Shown: positions 1 through 7,975 of the stretch, one piece after another
Layout of the letters: each line of letters starts with the position of its first letter
Position numbering within the stretch: position 1 is the first letter of the stretch
Assembly: GCA_046541015.1 (NCBI GenBank)
Contig: JBKHEA010000014.1
Coordinates: 1-40,122 of the forward strand
Reading direction: 5' to 3'
Source: Liberiplasma sp046541015
GTDB taxonomy: Bacteria > Bacillota_I > Bacilli_A > Izemoplasmatales > Izemoplasmataceae
Length of the DNA stretch: 40,122 nucleotides
Notes under the pieces: model-generated
Databases searched by the model: none
What the model was told of the DNA's origin: nothing
What the model saw: only the letters and a program-made list of their open reading frames with translations
Program-made: the position numbers and the translations under genes

Positions 1-883
1 GATGAGGGAAGAATGCTAAGTCTTCTCTTAAAGGAATTTGCCATGTTTTAGAAACTGTAATTCCAGTATCTAATAATTCTTCATCGATAGGTGTAGGCAT
101 TTCACTAGCCATTGAAGGTAATACTTCATATCCGTCAAGCGTTTCGTTAAATTGGAACGCATACGGAGCATCTAAGAAGATCCCCATCATGTCAGAAGTT
201 ACTGAACCTTGGTAAATCCATTGGTTAAATGTTTCTGGATCACTACCGATTGAGCTACGGTAAGTATATTCATCTTCATTACCGTAATTTACACCATCCA
301 TTAATACATTTGAGTCATCTTCATTCATCGTACCATAAAGTGTACCGTATCCCATTACAGGAACATAGTCTTCAACTGGTAACTGAATACGAGGACTATA
401 CATTGCAAATCCTGAGTTAGCAAATAGTGGAACCCCACCATTAACTGTGGTTAATAACCATCTTTCAGCATATGCGAATAATGTATTTCTTAATTCAGGT
501 GTAGCAAATTTGAAGTCAACACCATCAGCATAGTTAGCGTAAGGATATCTTACAGTAACAACGCGCTCAACTTCAGTTTCTTGATCAGCACTATTTGTTG
601 CTGAATAAGTAAGCTCGTAGGTACCAACACTGTTAACATTAACTGTACCCGTTACGGTTACTGTTAATGAACCATCCTCAGTATCCGTTGCAGTTACACC
701 TGCAAGTGGATCAAATGAGTCACCTACTTCAATTGTAATGTCGCTTGCACCTGTAATAACAGGAGCTGTTCTTTCTGGATCTGGATCTGGATCTGGGTCT
801 GGATCTGGTTCTGGATCAGTACCACATGCAGCTACAGTAAGAGCCAAGAATCCTAAAGTTAAAACTAATAGAAACTTTTTCAA
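1..883 (-). CDS. Peptide-type ABC transporter substrate-binding lipoprotein with Ig-like domain (5' part only)
   Basis: The gene runs off the left edge of the window; about 294 N-terminal residues are visible. The start is a TTG at 881-883, chosen because an AGAGAGGAG ribosome site lies just upstream (892-900) and a lipoprotein signal follows: a short lysine-rich start, a hydrophobic core, then a lipobox ending VAAC. After the lipid-anchor cysteine comes an acidic Asp-Pro linker and a roughly 70-residue immunoglobulin-like module (TAPVITGASDITIEVGDSF onward), of the kind often found on Firmicutes surface proteins. The rest resembles the N-terminal lobe of SBP_bac_5 proteins: DPETFNQW, then a stretch like that family's 'initial state of the chemical programme' motif (DGYEVLPSMASEMPT). 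The inferred role is extracellular capture of peptides or similar solutes for an ABC importer. The permease genes are not in the window. The Ig-like insertion is unusual. The family call is fairly safe; the substrate is unknown. Confidence 0.72.
   Translation of the reverse strand, partial: MKKFLLVLTLGFLALTVAACGTDPEPDPDPDPDPDPERTAPVITGASDITIEVGDSFDPLAGVTATDTEDGSLTVTVTGTVNVNSVGTYELTYSATNSADQETEVERVVTVRYPYANYADGVDFKFATPELRNTLFAYAERWLLTTVNGGVPLFANSGFAMYSPRIQLPVEDYVPVMGYGTLYGTMNEDDSNVLMDGVNYGNEDEYTYRSSIGSDPETFNQWIYQGSVTSDMMGIFLDAPYAFQFNETLDGYEVLPSMASEMPTPIDEELLDTGITVSKTWQIPLREDLAFFPH
776..817. repeat. Hexamer tandem repeat encoding an Asp-Pro linker
   Basis: About seven imperfect copies of a GGATCT hexamer (+ strand) read on the minus strand as alternating Asp/Glu-Pro. 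They form the flexible linker just after the lipidated cysteine of the substrate-binding protein. Such a repeat can change length by slippage, which would alter the spacing of the domain from the membrane. Confidence 0.85.
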
Positions 884-1368
884 AATTATATCTCCTCTCT
901 TTTTTGTGATTATAAATAATCATTTATATAAACTTCATATAAACTCTATAAAAATAAAATTTATATGAAAATTTATAACATAAGTTAGTGAGCCTATCCC
1001 TTGTATTAGCTTCATTTAAGAGTTAAAAAAGTAAATTATTCTAAAGCAAGTAATACCAATTTACTTTTAAGCAATTATATCATGCTTCAAGCGCTAAGTA
1101 AAGATTATTTAAGGCTGCAAAATTAAAATGCCCTATTAAAGCCTTTTGAACATTTTATCATAAAATGAATTAATTGCACAAATTTTATAAAATAAAACCT
1201 TTTCATAAAACTAAAATACTAATTTAGCAAAAGTTTATATGAATTTTCTTTCATATATATAAAGATTATACACTATTTTAAATAGTTTTTGAATGCATGC
1301 TACAGCTTTTATCTTGCATTTTATCTCGTAAAACACGTTAGTCGTTTAGAAAGCTATGAAAAAAACCT
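884..1368. other. AT-rich intergenic region, no gene seen
   Basis: This 485-base gap holds no convincing reading frame or RNA gene. It contains the candidate promoter at 1074-1102 and, at its right end, the terminator of the neighbouring small gene. A weak inverted repeat (GTAAATT near 1031 against AATTTAC near 1058) was seen but has no clear role. Confidence 0.6.
1074..1102 (-). promoter_or_regulatory. Candidate promoter of the substrate-binding protein gene
   Basis: On the minus strand a TATAAT (1074-1079) lies 17 bases after TTTACT (1097-1102; 4 of 6 matches to TTGACA). Transcription would leave an untranslated leader of roughly 185 bases before the TTG start. The region is so AT-rich that chance matches are possible. 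Confidence 0.4.
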
Positions 1369-1385
1369 CTAGTTTAGAGGTTTTT
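1361..1385 (-). terminator. Intrinsic terminator, probably bidirectional
   Basis: A perfect 10-bp stem AAAAACCTCT / AGAGGTTTTT with a 5-base loop. The stop codon of the 84-residue gene lies inside the hairpin. T-rich stem ends on both strands would let it work either way. It closes the long minus-strand gene run that starts near 6.6 kb. Confidence 0.75.
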
Positions 1386-1623
1386 CTTTTGATTTAAACT
1401 TTGATTTTGCATCCGCTACAACGGTTTTAGTTTTTTCTTTTGCTTTAATGACCTTAGGATTTGTCTTTATTTTTTCTTTAGTTTCTTCAAACTGCTCTAT
1501 TGTTTTATGAACAATTTCTCCCGTTTTAGCACCAAGTTCTTTCCCCTTAGCTTCAAACTTCTTCTCAATATCACTACGCGTGTCAATAATGACTTCTTCT
1601 TTCTTCTTACGTTTAAATAACAT
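1369..1623 (-). CDS. Small lysine-rich protein of unknown function
   Basis: About 84 residues, extremely rich in Lys and Glu, predicted to be mostly helical, with no membrane segment or signal. Nothing in it is recognised. Two ATG codons stand side by side (1626 and 1623). The second is 6 bases from a strong AAAGGAGG site and is preferred; the first is only 3 bases from it. It is the last gene before a terminator and follows the small membrane protein by about 75 bases. The heptad-like pattern of charged and small residues resembles bacterial stress or LEA-like small proteins, but this is only an impression. Confidence 0.6.
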   Translation of the reverse strand: MLFKRKKKEEVIIDTRSDIEKKFEAKGKELGAKTGEIVHKTIEQFEETKEKIKTNPKVIKAKEKTKTVVADAKSKFKSKEKPLN

Positions 1624-1701
1624 CATAATCCTCCTTTACGAGTTTATTTTATAAGAAAATTATGGATAAACTATGAATATATTTAGAAACTATTATGTAT
1701 C

Positions 1702-1998
1702 TTATGTAATTTGAGGATAAATTCCAATAAAATAAATCGCTAAACTAATAATGAAGCCCGCTAGTCCAGCTAATCCTGGCCACCTTGCATCTTGAGGTTT
1801 GTCTTTATGCCAAAGAGCATAAAAGATAATGCCTATGTGAGGTAATAGCAAAGAGATAAAAGTCACAACGGAAAGAATAACCATTCTTCTAAATGGTGAA
1901 ACTTCTTTTTCTTTCACTTTAAGTTCTTTGCGTTGGTACATAGCTCCAAATGATGATTGGCGATCTTTATTGGAATTAAAGTCTTCTTCGTAGTTCAT
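1702..1998 (-). CDS. Small membrane protein, unknown function
   Basis: 98 residues. A charged, hydrophilic N-terminal part of about 35 residues is followed by two hydrophobic helices (about residues 39-63 and 74-95) joined by a short basic loop (ALWHKDKPQDARWPG). An AGGAGG site lies 8 bases before the ATG. No family is recognised. It follows the MATE gene by 19 bases in the same direction and probably shares its transcript. Two short helices with a small basic loop fit a membrane-bound accessory protein, but no function can be assigned. Confidence 0.65.
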   Translation of the reverse strand: MNYEEDFNSNKDRQSSFGAMYQRKELKVKEKEVSPFRRMVILSVVTFISLLLPHIGIIFYALWHKDKPQDARWPGLAGLAGFIISLAIYFIGIYPQIT

Positions 1999-2017
1999 TT
2001 TATCGCCTCCTAATTTA

Positions 2018-3388
2018 TTATAACAGATTTATGTCACTTTTTGCTAGGTTTCTAAGCCATCTGCCCTTTTTATACCTTGCGGTTGCTATAAATGCTTTTG
2101 GAATGTCTAGACTTTGAATCATAAGAAACATGAGTGTAATAGGCATCGATGTAAAAAAAGCAAGAATCAGTGCAATAGGCACAGCAATTGCCCACATATA
2201 ACCTGAATCCATTAATACAGTAGATAATGTATCGCCACCAGATCTTAAGATAAAATATAAGGCTACATTAAATGAATAAAAAGGGATAAATAAAGCATTT
2301 ATTCTTATATTAAATAATGCAATAGATTTTGTAGATTCATTGATTGAATAAAAATCTAAAACAAAGAAACTTAAAATAAATAGTATGCTCCCCGCACCAA
2401 TAGCTAGCATTACTGCAAAGGCTATTAGCTTACGAGCATTATCTTTAGCAACTTCTAATTGATTTGCGCCTAAAGTATTACCAACTAAAACCGCAACCCC
2501 AGTTGCAATTGCCCCAAAAGTCACAAAAACGATTTGCGAGACAGCATTGGTTATATGCATGGCTGCTAAAGCAGTGTCTCCACGCTGAGCATAGGCATAA
2601 ATAAAACTCGTTTGACCTAAACTCCAAAATGCTTCGTTTAGGGTTAAAGGCAACGCCATTTTGATAATATTACTTAAAACATTTCTTTCTATATTAAATA
2701 AACTTAAAAATGTAATTTTAAAGACATTACCCTTTTTAAGATATAAAACTAACATTAAAATAAATTCGACTAAACGAGCAATAAAAGTTGCAATACCAGC
2801 TCCTAAGACTTCCATTCTGGGTAAACCAAAATTCCCAAAAATTAGACCGTAATTTAAAACTGTATTGACAACGACTGCACCTACAGAAATATAAAGTAAC
2901 GGTTTAGTAATTCCAATTTCTCTAAAAGTAGTTGAAATCGCAATGCTTAGTGCGAGTGGGATTAAGCCAAACTTAGTGATGCTTAAATAACTCATGCCAT
3001 CATTTAGTGTATTTGGAGTATCTGTAAATAAGCTAAATAAGAACCTTCCCATTATGGTAAACAAAATGATTGCAAGTAATGCTACCATTGAGCCAACTAA
3101 CAATTTAAATCTAAATGTTTCTTTTAATTTTTCAAAGTCTTTTGACCCATAATACTGTGCTGTATAAATACCAGCACCACCCATGACACCAAAAATAATT
3201 AAAATTACTACAAAATAAAGTTGATTAACAACCGATACTGAATTAATAGCAGATTCATCTAACGAACCTACCATGATATTATCAATAAGTTGAATTAAAG
3301 TTGTAATAAGTTGTTGTACGACTAAAGGAATGGTGATTGTAAATAACCTTTTATAAAAAGTTCGATCACCAATATAGTTTCTAATCAT
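2018..3388 (-). CDS. MATE family multidrug/metabolite exporter
   Basis: About 456 residues, the usual MATE length, with about twelve hydrophobic helices in two homologous halves. The N-terminal half carries the family pattern (IPLVVQQLITTLIQLIDNIMVG and then GGAGIYTAQYYGSKD). The second half repeats the layout (MALPLTLNEAFWSLGQTSFIYAYAQRG). MATE proteins use a Na+ or H+ gradient to expel cationic drugs or metabolites across the cytoplasmic membrane. The start is the ATG at 3388, which has a GAGGTG site 4 bases upstream; an in-frame TTG at 3400 has none. The gene follows the methyltransferase by 15 bases and is fourth in the ABC-F operon. The substrate cannot be told from sequence. Confidence 0.9.
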   Translation of the reverse strand: MIRNYIGDRTFYKRLFTITIPLVVQQLITTLIQLIDNIMVGSLDESAINSVSVVNQLYFVVILIIFGVMGGAGIYTAQYYGSKDFEKLKETFRFKLLVGSMVALLAIILFTIMGRFLFSLFTDTPNTLNDGMSYLSITKFGLIPLALSIAISTTFREIGITKPLLYISVGAVVVNTVLNYGLIFGNFGLPRMEVLGAGIATFIARLVEFILMLVLYLKKGNVFKITFLSLFNIERNVLSNIIKMALPLTLNEAFWSLGQTSFIYAYAQRGDTALAAMHITNAVSQIVFVTFGAIATGVAVLVGNTLGANQLEVAKDNARKLIAFAVMLAIGAGSILFILSFFVLDFYSINESTKSIALFNIRINALFIPFYSFNVALYFILRSGGDTLSTVLMDSGYMWAIAVPIALILAFFTSMPITLMFLMIQSLDIPKAFIATARYKKGRWLRNLAKSDINLL

Positions 3389-3403
3389 GATGCACCTCAA
3401 GAA

Positions 3404-4198
3404 TCATTGTTTTTCTGCGACTAATAAATAAGTTAGGGGGTACCCTTTTTGATCTAAGTGACCAAATAAATTGGCCTGATCAATATCAGATTCAACCAAA
3501 GTTTTGATGACAAAATTATTATTGGTTAAGGCATTTAATATAGCTGAAAACGTATGTGAATAACTTATAAATGTACTTGATTCATAGTAATCTTCAGTCA
3601 TATATCCCATGCCACTATTTTCAATCCATGGTGTGTCTTTAAAATAGTTTATGACGGGCAACATAGGATGATTTTTGTTGAATAATTTATCTTCTTTTTC
3701 TGCAAGCATATTACAAAAAGGATGCATATCTTCAATTATGATGCGTGCACCTTTTTTTAGTGTAGATGCAATCGAACTAAATAAAGCATTTAAATCTTTA
3801 AACCAACAAAGTGCACCAACCGTCAGCAAGGCAGTATCGAAGGTATAAAGATTTTCCTTTAATAATAATAAATCTTTCGCAATGAAGGTTGCTTTTAGAT
3901 GGTTAGTTTGTGCGGTTTGATTCGCAAAATGAACCATATTTTCTGCGATATCAAATCCAAAAACTTCTTGATAGCCAAAACTTAAGGCAGCCATTGTTTC
4001 TCTACCATTGTTGCAACAAAATTGTGCCAATATTTTATCATTTTTAGCATCATTTTTGAGTGCGTTTTTTAAGTTTTTTGTGAACATTGACGATGGATTT
4101 TGAGTTAAGCGCTTAAGAGTAGTTTCATCAAAATTTTTACTTCTTTTTTCAAACGCTTCTTCCCAAGCACGTTTATTCTCTTTTGTATAATTGTTCAT
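3404..4198 (-). CDS. Class I SAM-dependent methyltransferase
   Basis: 264 residues. The Rossmann-type core covers about residues 55-170. Motif I is atypical: FCCNNGRETMAALSFG replaces the usual GxGxG loop. It is followed by the acidic residue of motif II (GFDIAENMV) and the post-strand-4 segment (LLTVGALCWFKDL). The CNNGRE form of motif I occurs in a group of uncharacterised Firmicutes methyltransferases, so it does not by itself mean inactivity. The methyl acceptor is unknown; small molecules are typical of the group. The gene ends in TGA, evidence that TGA is a stop here. It has an AAAGGAG site and sits between the cyclophilin and MATE genes with gaps of 9 and 15 bases. Confidence 0.8.
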   Translation of the reverse strand: MNNYTKENKRAWEEAFEKRSKNFDETTLKRLTQNPSSMFTKNLKNALKNDAKNDKILAQFCCNNGRETMAALSFGYQEVFGFDIAENMVHFANQTAQTNHLKATFIAKDLLLLKENLYTFDTALLTVGALCWFKDLNALFSSIASTLKKGARIIIEDMHPFCNMLAEKEDKLFNKNHPMLPVINYFKDTPWIENSGMGYMTEDYYESSTFISYSHTFSAILNALTNNNFVIKTLVESDIDQANLFGHLDQKGYPLTYLLVAEKQ

Positions 4199-4207
4199 AA
4201 TTCTCCT

Positions 4208-5023
4208 TTATTCACAAATAGGATCTGGATAATCAATACCTTTTGTGTCGATAGTAATCGATTCTATAATAATGCTAGGGCTTGGTGTTTCACCATTTTT
4301 TGGTGCTTTTGCAATGGCATCTAATACAGAAAAATTAGCTATTAAACCACCAAAACTAGCATAATTGCCATCAAGGGCAGTCGTTTTTTTATGCATGATA
4401 AAAAACTGGGTACTAGCACTATTAGGGTCTGTAGTTCGCGCCGTTGATATTACCCCCCTATCGTGAACAAGCGGGTTATCAAATCCATTTGAACTAAATT
4501 CTCCAGAAATTTTACAAGTGACTTCACCATTATTCCCCCCTTGAATCATGAAATCTTCGATAACTCGGTGGAATGGCGCACCTTCATAATAATTATTTTG
4601 AATATGATGAACAAAGTTATTTACTGTATTTGGTGCAACACTTGGAAATAACTCTAAAGTCATTGTACCATAGTCTCTTACATGAATTTCAATGGTTGGA
4701 TTATTTTCATTTAAGTAAGATGCATAGGGTAAGGTATCTACTTCAATATATCTAGCATATAACGTAACGTTATCTGAATCAAATGTTTGGTTCTCTAAAA
4801 CAATGTCCGGTCCTTTTTTTGTTAAATACCATCCAACAAAAATGTGATCTTCTTTATAAGCATTTGGCAATTCATAGTCGGTATCACTTGATATATTTAT
4901 TGGATCGATAGATTCACCTTGAGCTGTATCAAAATTTATCGTTATTTGTGTCCTTTCTTCTTGACAAGCTGTGAGTGTAAAAAGTACTAATACTAAAAAA
5001 CTAACTATCATTATTTTTTTCAT
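4208..5023 (-). CDS. Cyclophilin-type peptidyl-prolyl isomerase lipoprotein with InlB-like repeat
   Basis: 271 residues in three parts. (1) A lipoprotein signal ending LFTLTAC. (2) One module of about 65 residues like the Listeria-Bacteroides (InlB B-repeat/Flg_new) fold, with the typical FVGWYL and VTLYARYI strands. (3) A cyclophilin domain from about residue 105 with the FHRVIEDFMIQGG core, STAR, ASTQFFIM and LDGNYASFGG. The core Arg (FHRV), Phe and Gln residues that line the active site are present. It should catalyse proline isomerisation of proteins outside the membrane, so it is a likely surface foldase. The start is the ATG at 5023 rather than the adjacent TTG at 5026. Its ribosome site overlaps the stop of the ABC-F gene, so the two are translationally linked. 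Confidence 0.9.
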   Translation of the reverse strand: MKKIMIVSFLVLVLFTLTACQEERTQITINFDTAQGESIDPINISSDTDYELPNAYKEDHIFVGWYLTKKGPDIVLENQTFDSDNVTLYARYIEVDTLPYASYLNENNPTIEIHVRDYGTMTLELFPSVAPNTVNNFVHHIQNNYYEGAPFHRVIEDFMIQGGNNGEVTCKISGEFSSNGFDNPLVHDRGVISTARTTDPNSASTQFFIMHKKTTALDGNYASFGGLIANFSVLDAIAKAPKNGETPSPSIIIESITIDTKGIDYPDPICE

Positions 5024-5032
5024 CAAATTCTC

Positions 5033-6571
5033 CTAACTTTCATATAAAGTGATTTCATAATCACATATATCTTGATAAAAATCTTGTTCATGGGAAACCA
5101 AAATTAATGTCCCTTGATAATCAATTAAAGCATCTTTTAAAGCTTCTTTTGCTGCAAAGTCTAAATGATTGGTTGGTTCATCTAAAATAAGTACGTTAGC
5201 TTTTTTATGTCTTAAAAGCGCTAATCGAACTTTGGTTTGTTCGCCACCACTTAGCGTTGACATTTCTCTGTGAGCCATGTCATAATGCACGCCATGACTT
5301 CCAAGTAAACTCATGATGTCTTGTTTGGTGAAATTCGGATAAACGTGATGAATGATAGAAAATGGGGTTAAGCCTTCTTGATAACTTTCATCTTGTTTAA
5401 AGTAGGCAATAATGGCTGTATCTATCCACTGATACTTTCCACCTAAAGCTTCAATTTGGTTCAGTAAAGTTTTAATTAAAGTACTTTTTCCAATACCGTT
5501 TTTCCCTGTAATTGCTACTTTATCTTCCTTTAATATGGTAAAAGATATCGGATCAACTAATGGAAATTCATAACCAATTTCTAGCTCATGAACCTTTAGC
5601 ACTTCTTTACCCGTACTTTTTCCAAGAGGAAAATAAAACTGATAGGTTTTATCTTTAACCGGTGCTTTTATACGGGGGAGTTTTTCTAACATTTTACGTC
5701 TACTTTTTGCTCGTTTTGATGTTTTAGCACGGGTAATATTTTTTTGGATAAATGATTCAGTTTTTTGAATAAATTTTTGTTGAGAAACAAATGATTTTTC
5801 TTGTTGAATCATTCTCAATGCTTTTTCCTTTTGATAAAAATCATAATTACCTTTATAACGTGTGATTTCTCCAAGTTCAAGCGCAAATACTGTTGTTGCT
5901 ATGGCTTTTAAGAATTCTTCATGATGAGAGACAACTAAAAAAGCTTTAGGATAATTTTGTAAAAACTTTGTAAGCCACTCTATATGTCTAACATCTAAAA
6001 AGTTTGTCGGTTCATCAAGGAGTAATACATCAGCTTCTTCGAGTAACAATTTACTAAGAATAATCTTAGCACGCATCCCCCCTGATAATGTTTTTATGGG
6101 ATTATCTAATATGGTTTCATCTAACCCTAAGCCACTTAATATTTTTAATACTTGGCTTTTAATGGTATAAAAATCTGACTCTAAAAGTTCTTCTTGTATG
6201 CGCGAAGCTTTTTGCATTAAATCATCAAGGTTACTTGATGCGTTGGTCATGGCTTTATATAGATGATTTAAACGCTCTTCTTTATCAAACAGTTGTTTGT
6301 AGACTTCGTATAAATAATCTTTAACTTTAATGGTTGGATCAATATGAGCATATTGGTCTAAGTAACCAACTTTGATATGAGATACCCATTCAACAACACC
6401 TTGATCAGGTTTTAAGCGATGATCTAAGAGTTTTAAGAGTGTGCTTTTTCCTGTCCCGTTGGGACCGACTAAAACGGCATGTTCATCTTTAAAAAAACGC
6501 ATATTGGCTTGATTATATAATTGTTCTTCCCCATAACTAAAAGAAAGATTTTTGATTTCTAGTAAACTCAT
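5033..6571 (-). CDS. ABC-F family ATPase (ribosome-associated)
   Basis: 512 residues with two ABC domains and no membrane segment, the ABC-F plan. Domain 1 has Walker A GPNGTGKST, signature LSGGMRAK and Walker B LLLDEPTNFLD. Domain 2 has GKNGIGKST, LSGGEQTK and LILDEPTNHLD. Between them is a basic linker of about 70 residues (around 245-315, ending RRKMLEKLPRIKAP), the part that reaches into the ribosomal E site in this family. Members act as translation factors or protect ribosomes from antibiotics; sequence alone cannot say which. It is the first gene of a tight minus-strand operon with a cyclophilin, a methyltransferase and a MATE exporter. Confidence 0.88.
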   Translation of the reverse strand: MSLLEIKNLSFSYGEEQLYNQANMRFFKDEHAVLVGPNGTGKSTLLKLLDHRLKPDQGVVEWVSHIKVGYLDQYAHIDPTIKVKDYLYEVYKQLFDKEERLNHLYKAMTNASSNLDDLMQKASRIQEELLESDFYTIKSQVLKILSGLGLDETILDNPIKTLSGGMRAKIILSKLLLEEADVLLLDEPTNFLDVRHIEWLTKFLQNYPKAFLVVSHHEEFLKAIATTVFALELGEITRYKGNYDFYQKEKALRMIQQEKSFVSQQKFIQKTESFIQKNITRAKTSKRAKSRRKMLEKLPRIKAPVKDKTYQFYFPLGKSTGKEVLKVHELEIGYEFPLVDPISFTILKEDKVAITGKNGIGKSTLIKTLLNQIEALGGKYQWIDTAIIAYFKQDESYQEGLTPFSIIHHVYPNFTKQDIMSLLGSHGVHYDMAHREMSTLSGGEQTKVRLALLRHKKANVLILDEPTNHLDFAAKEALKDALIDYQGTLILVSHEQDFYQDICDYEITLYES

Positions 6572-6600
6572 TTTGTCACCTACTTTTTATAACCATATTG

Positions 6601-6606
6601 ATTATA
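6601..6606 (-). promoter_or_regulatory. Candidate -10 box for the ABC-F operon
   Basis: A TATAAT on the minus strand about 30 bases before the ABC-F start and downstream of the cyuA terminator, so it is well placed to restart transcription. No good -35 hexamer was seen at 16-18 bases. Confidence 0.4.
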
Positions 6607-6623
6607 CACCAAGTACAAGTAAT

Positions 6624-6641
6624 AAAAAAGCCCAACGGGCT
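6624..6641 (-). terminator. Intrinsic terminator after the cysteine desulfidase gene
   Basis: On the minus strand a stem AGCCC / GGGCT with a GTT loop is followed by six T residues. It begins 3 bases after the stop codon of the gene ending at 6645. Confidence 0.85.
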
Positions 6642-6644
6642 AAT

Positions 6645-7913
6645 TTATATGAATTCAGTCATGATTTTAATAATTTCTTTGTCGGTATCTTTCATGCCAT
6701 CTTTAGCAAGACGCGCAACGTTATTAATGGTTTCTTCGACCCCTTTTGCAATAATCCCATCGCCACCATAAAATTCTTGACCTTCTTTAACCATTTCATA
6801 AGCCAAGATACCTGCATCAACACTTGTTGCAATTTTTGCGGCGCATGATGGTTTGGCACCATCGCAAATCATTCCTGATACAATCGCTAAAGCATTAACA
6901 ATAGTATGTGCAATGCCTTCAAATTTTTCGTCATGTAAATAGGCAATTCCAGCACCACTTCCTGCACCAGAAAAAACTGCACCACAATAAGCACTCAGTG
7001 GGCCGATGTGACGTTTTTGGTGTACAGTTACTAAATTAGATACGATAAGGGCTCTATATAGTTTTTCTTTACTAACCTTTAAGGCCTCTGCATAAGCAAT
7101 TACAGGAATGGAAGCGGTTAAACCTTGATTACCACTACCTGCAACGATCGTTACAGGAAATGTTGCTCCGCTCATTCTAGCATCGCTGGCTGCGGCTGCT
7201 AGTGCTTTAGCTTTGGTTTTAATATCATTACCAAATTGTTTCATGATTACTTTACCTATGTTGGCCCCATAATCTGATTTTAGTCCTTCTAAGGCAATAT
7301 TCATATTATTATGAATTTGTGTATCTAGTAACGGTATTAAAGGCGTCAAATCAGTTGTATCTGCAAATTCAATGATGCTTTTAATGGTTAAAGTTTTTAA
7401 AGGTTGCTCTAATGATTCATCAACATAAGACTTTCTAAATAAAACTTCACCATTTTTTTCAATAAGTACGATATTGGTATGATGATTAGCAATACGGACC
7501 TTCGCAGTTTCTTTACCATGATAAAGCGTAATTTGTAGATCAAATGGATGGTTAGAATGGACGGTTTTTAGTTCGATTGGAACGGTTTCTGAGAATTCTT
7601 TAATCAAAGATTGGTGTTTTAAACTGACATCACTAATCACATCTAAGTTATTTATGCTTTTTCCAGCTATAATTCCTGCAGCTACAGCAACTTTAATTCC
7701 TTTTAGTTGGTTGGTATTAGGAACAATCACACTTTTTGCATTTTTAATTATATTATCACTGACTTCTACAAGTACGCTTTTAGGAATTAGATTTAGCGTT
7801 TCCTTTGCTTTGGCTGCTCCATAGGCAATGGCTATGGGTTCTGTACAACCCGTTGCTGATACAAGTTCTTCTTTTAATATTAAAGTGTAACGTTCATACA
7901 ATAATTTATCCAT
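6645..7913 (-). CDS. cyuA: L-cysteine desulfidase family protein (CyuA/YhaM, UPF0597)
   Basis: 422 residues, close to the usual family length. It starts with the family's ATGCTEPIAIAYG motif (Cys23), and further conserved cysteines appear in SAYCGAVFSG and MICDGAKPSC. Family members bind an oxygen-sensitive [4Fe-4S] cluster through such cysteines and break L-cysteine into sulfide, pyruvate and ammonia; related enzymes act on serine. The cytoplasmic location fits the absence of a signal. It is a single-gene unit with its own promoter region (TATAAT at 7938-7943) and terminator. GGAGG lies 8 bases before the ATG. A near-perfect catabolite-responsive element covers its -35 region. The likely role is cysteine catabolism for carbon and nitrogen or detoxification. 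Confidence 0.85.
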   Translation of the reverse strand: MDKLLYERYTLILKEELVSATGCTEPIAIAYGAAKAKETLNLIPKSVLVEVSDNIIKNAKSVIVPNTNQLKGIKVAVAAGIIAGKSINNLDVISDVSLKHQSLIKEFSETVPIELKTVHSNHPFDLQITLYHGKETAKVRIANHHTNIVLIEKNGEVLFRKSYVDESLEQPLKTLTIKSIIEFADTTDLTPLIPLLDTQIHNNMNIALEGLKSDYGANIGKVIMKQFGNDIKTKAKALAAAASDARMSGATFPVTIVAGSGNQGLTASIPVIAYAEALKVSKEKLYRALIVSNLVTVHQKRHIGPLSAYCGAVFSGAGSGAGIAYLHDEKFEGIAHTIVNALAIVSGMICDGAKPSCAAKIATSVDAGILAYEMVKEGQEFYGGDGIIAKGVEETINNVARLAKDGMKDTDKEIIKIMTEFI

Positions 7914-7937
7914 AAAAAAACCTCCAATCCATGGTTT

Positions 7938-7975
7938 ATTATACCAAAGATTAGCGGTTAATGAAAGCGCTTTTA
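7938..7975 (-). promoter_or_regulatory. Candidate cyuA promoter with cre-like operator
   Basis: A TATAAT (7938-7943, minus strand) lies 30 bases before the cyuA start. At 7962-7975 the sequence TGAAAGCGCTTTTA matches the cre consensus TGWAANCGNTNWCA at all fixed positions but one (T for C at position 13). It covers the place of the -35 box, where a bound CcpA-type repressor would block RNA polymerase. Confidence 0.5.

Noticed and set aside
738..968. Plus-strand frame with a Ser-Gly repeat
   Set aside because: It is the complement of the Asp-Pro linker of the minus-strand lipoprotein and runs through that gene's start region; it has no ribosome site.
3404..4198. Methyltransferase judged inactive because GxGxG is replaced by CCNNGRE
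   Set aside because: This form of motif I is a known variant in Firmicutes methyltransferases and the other motifs are present.
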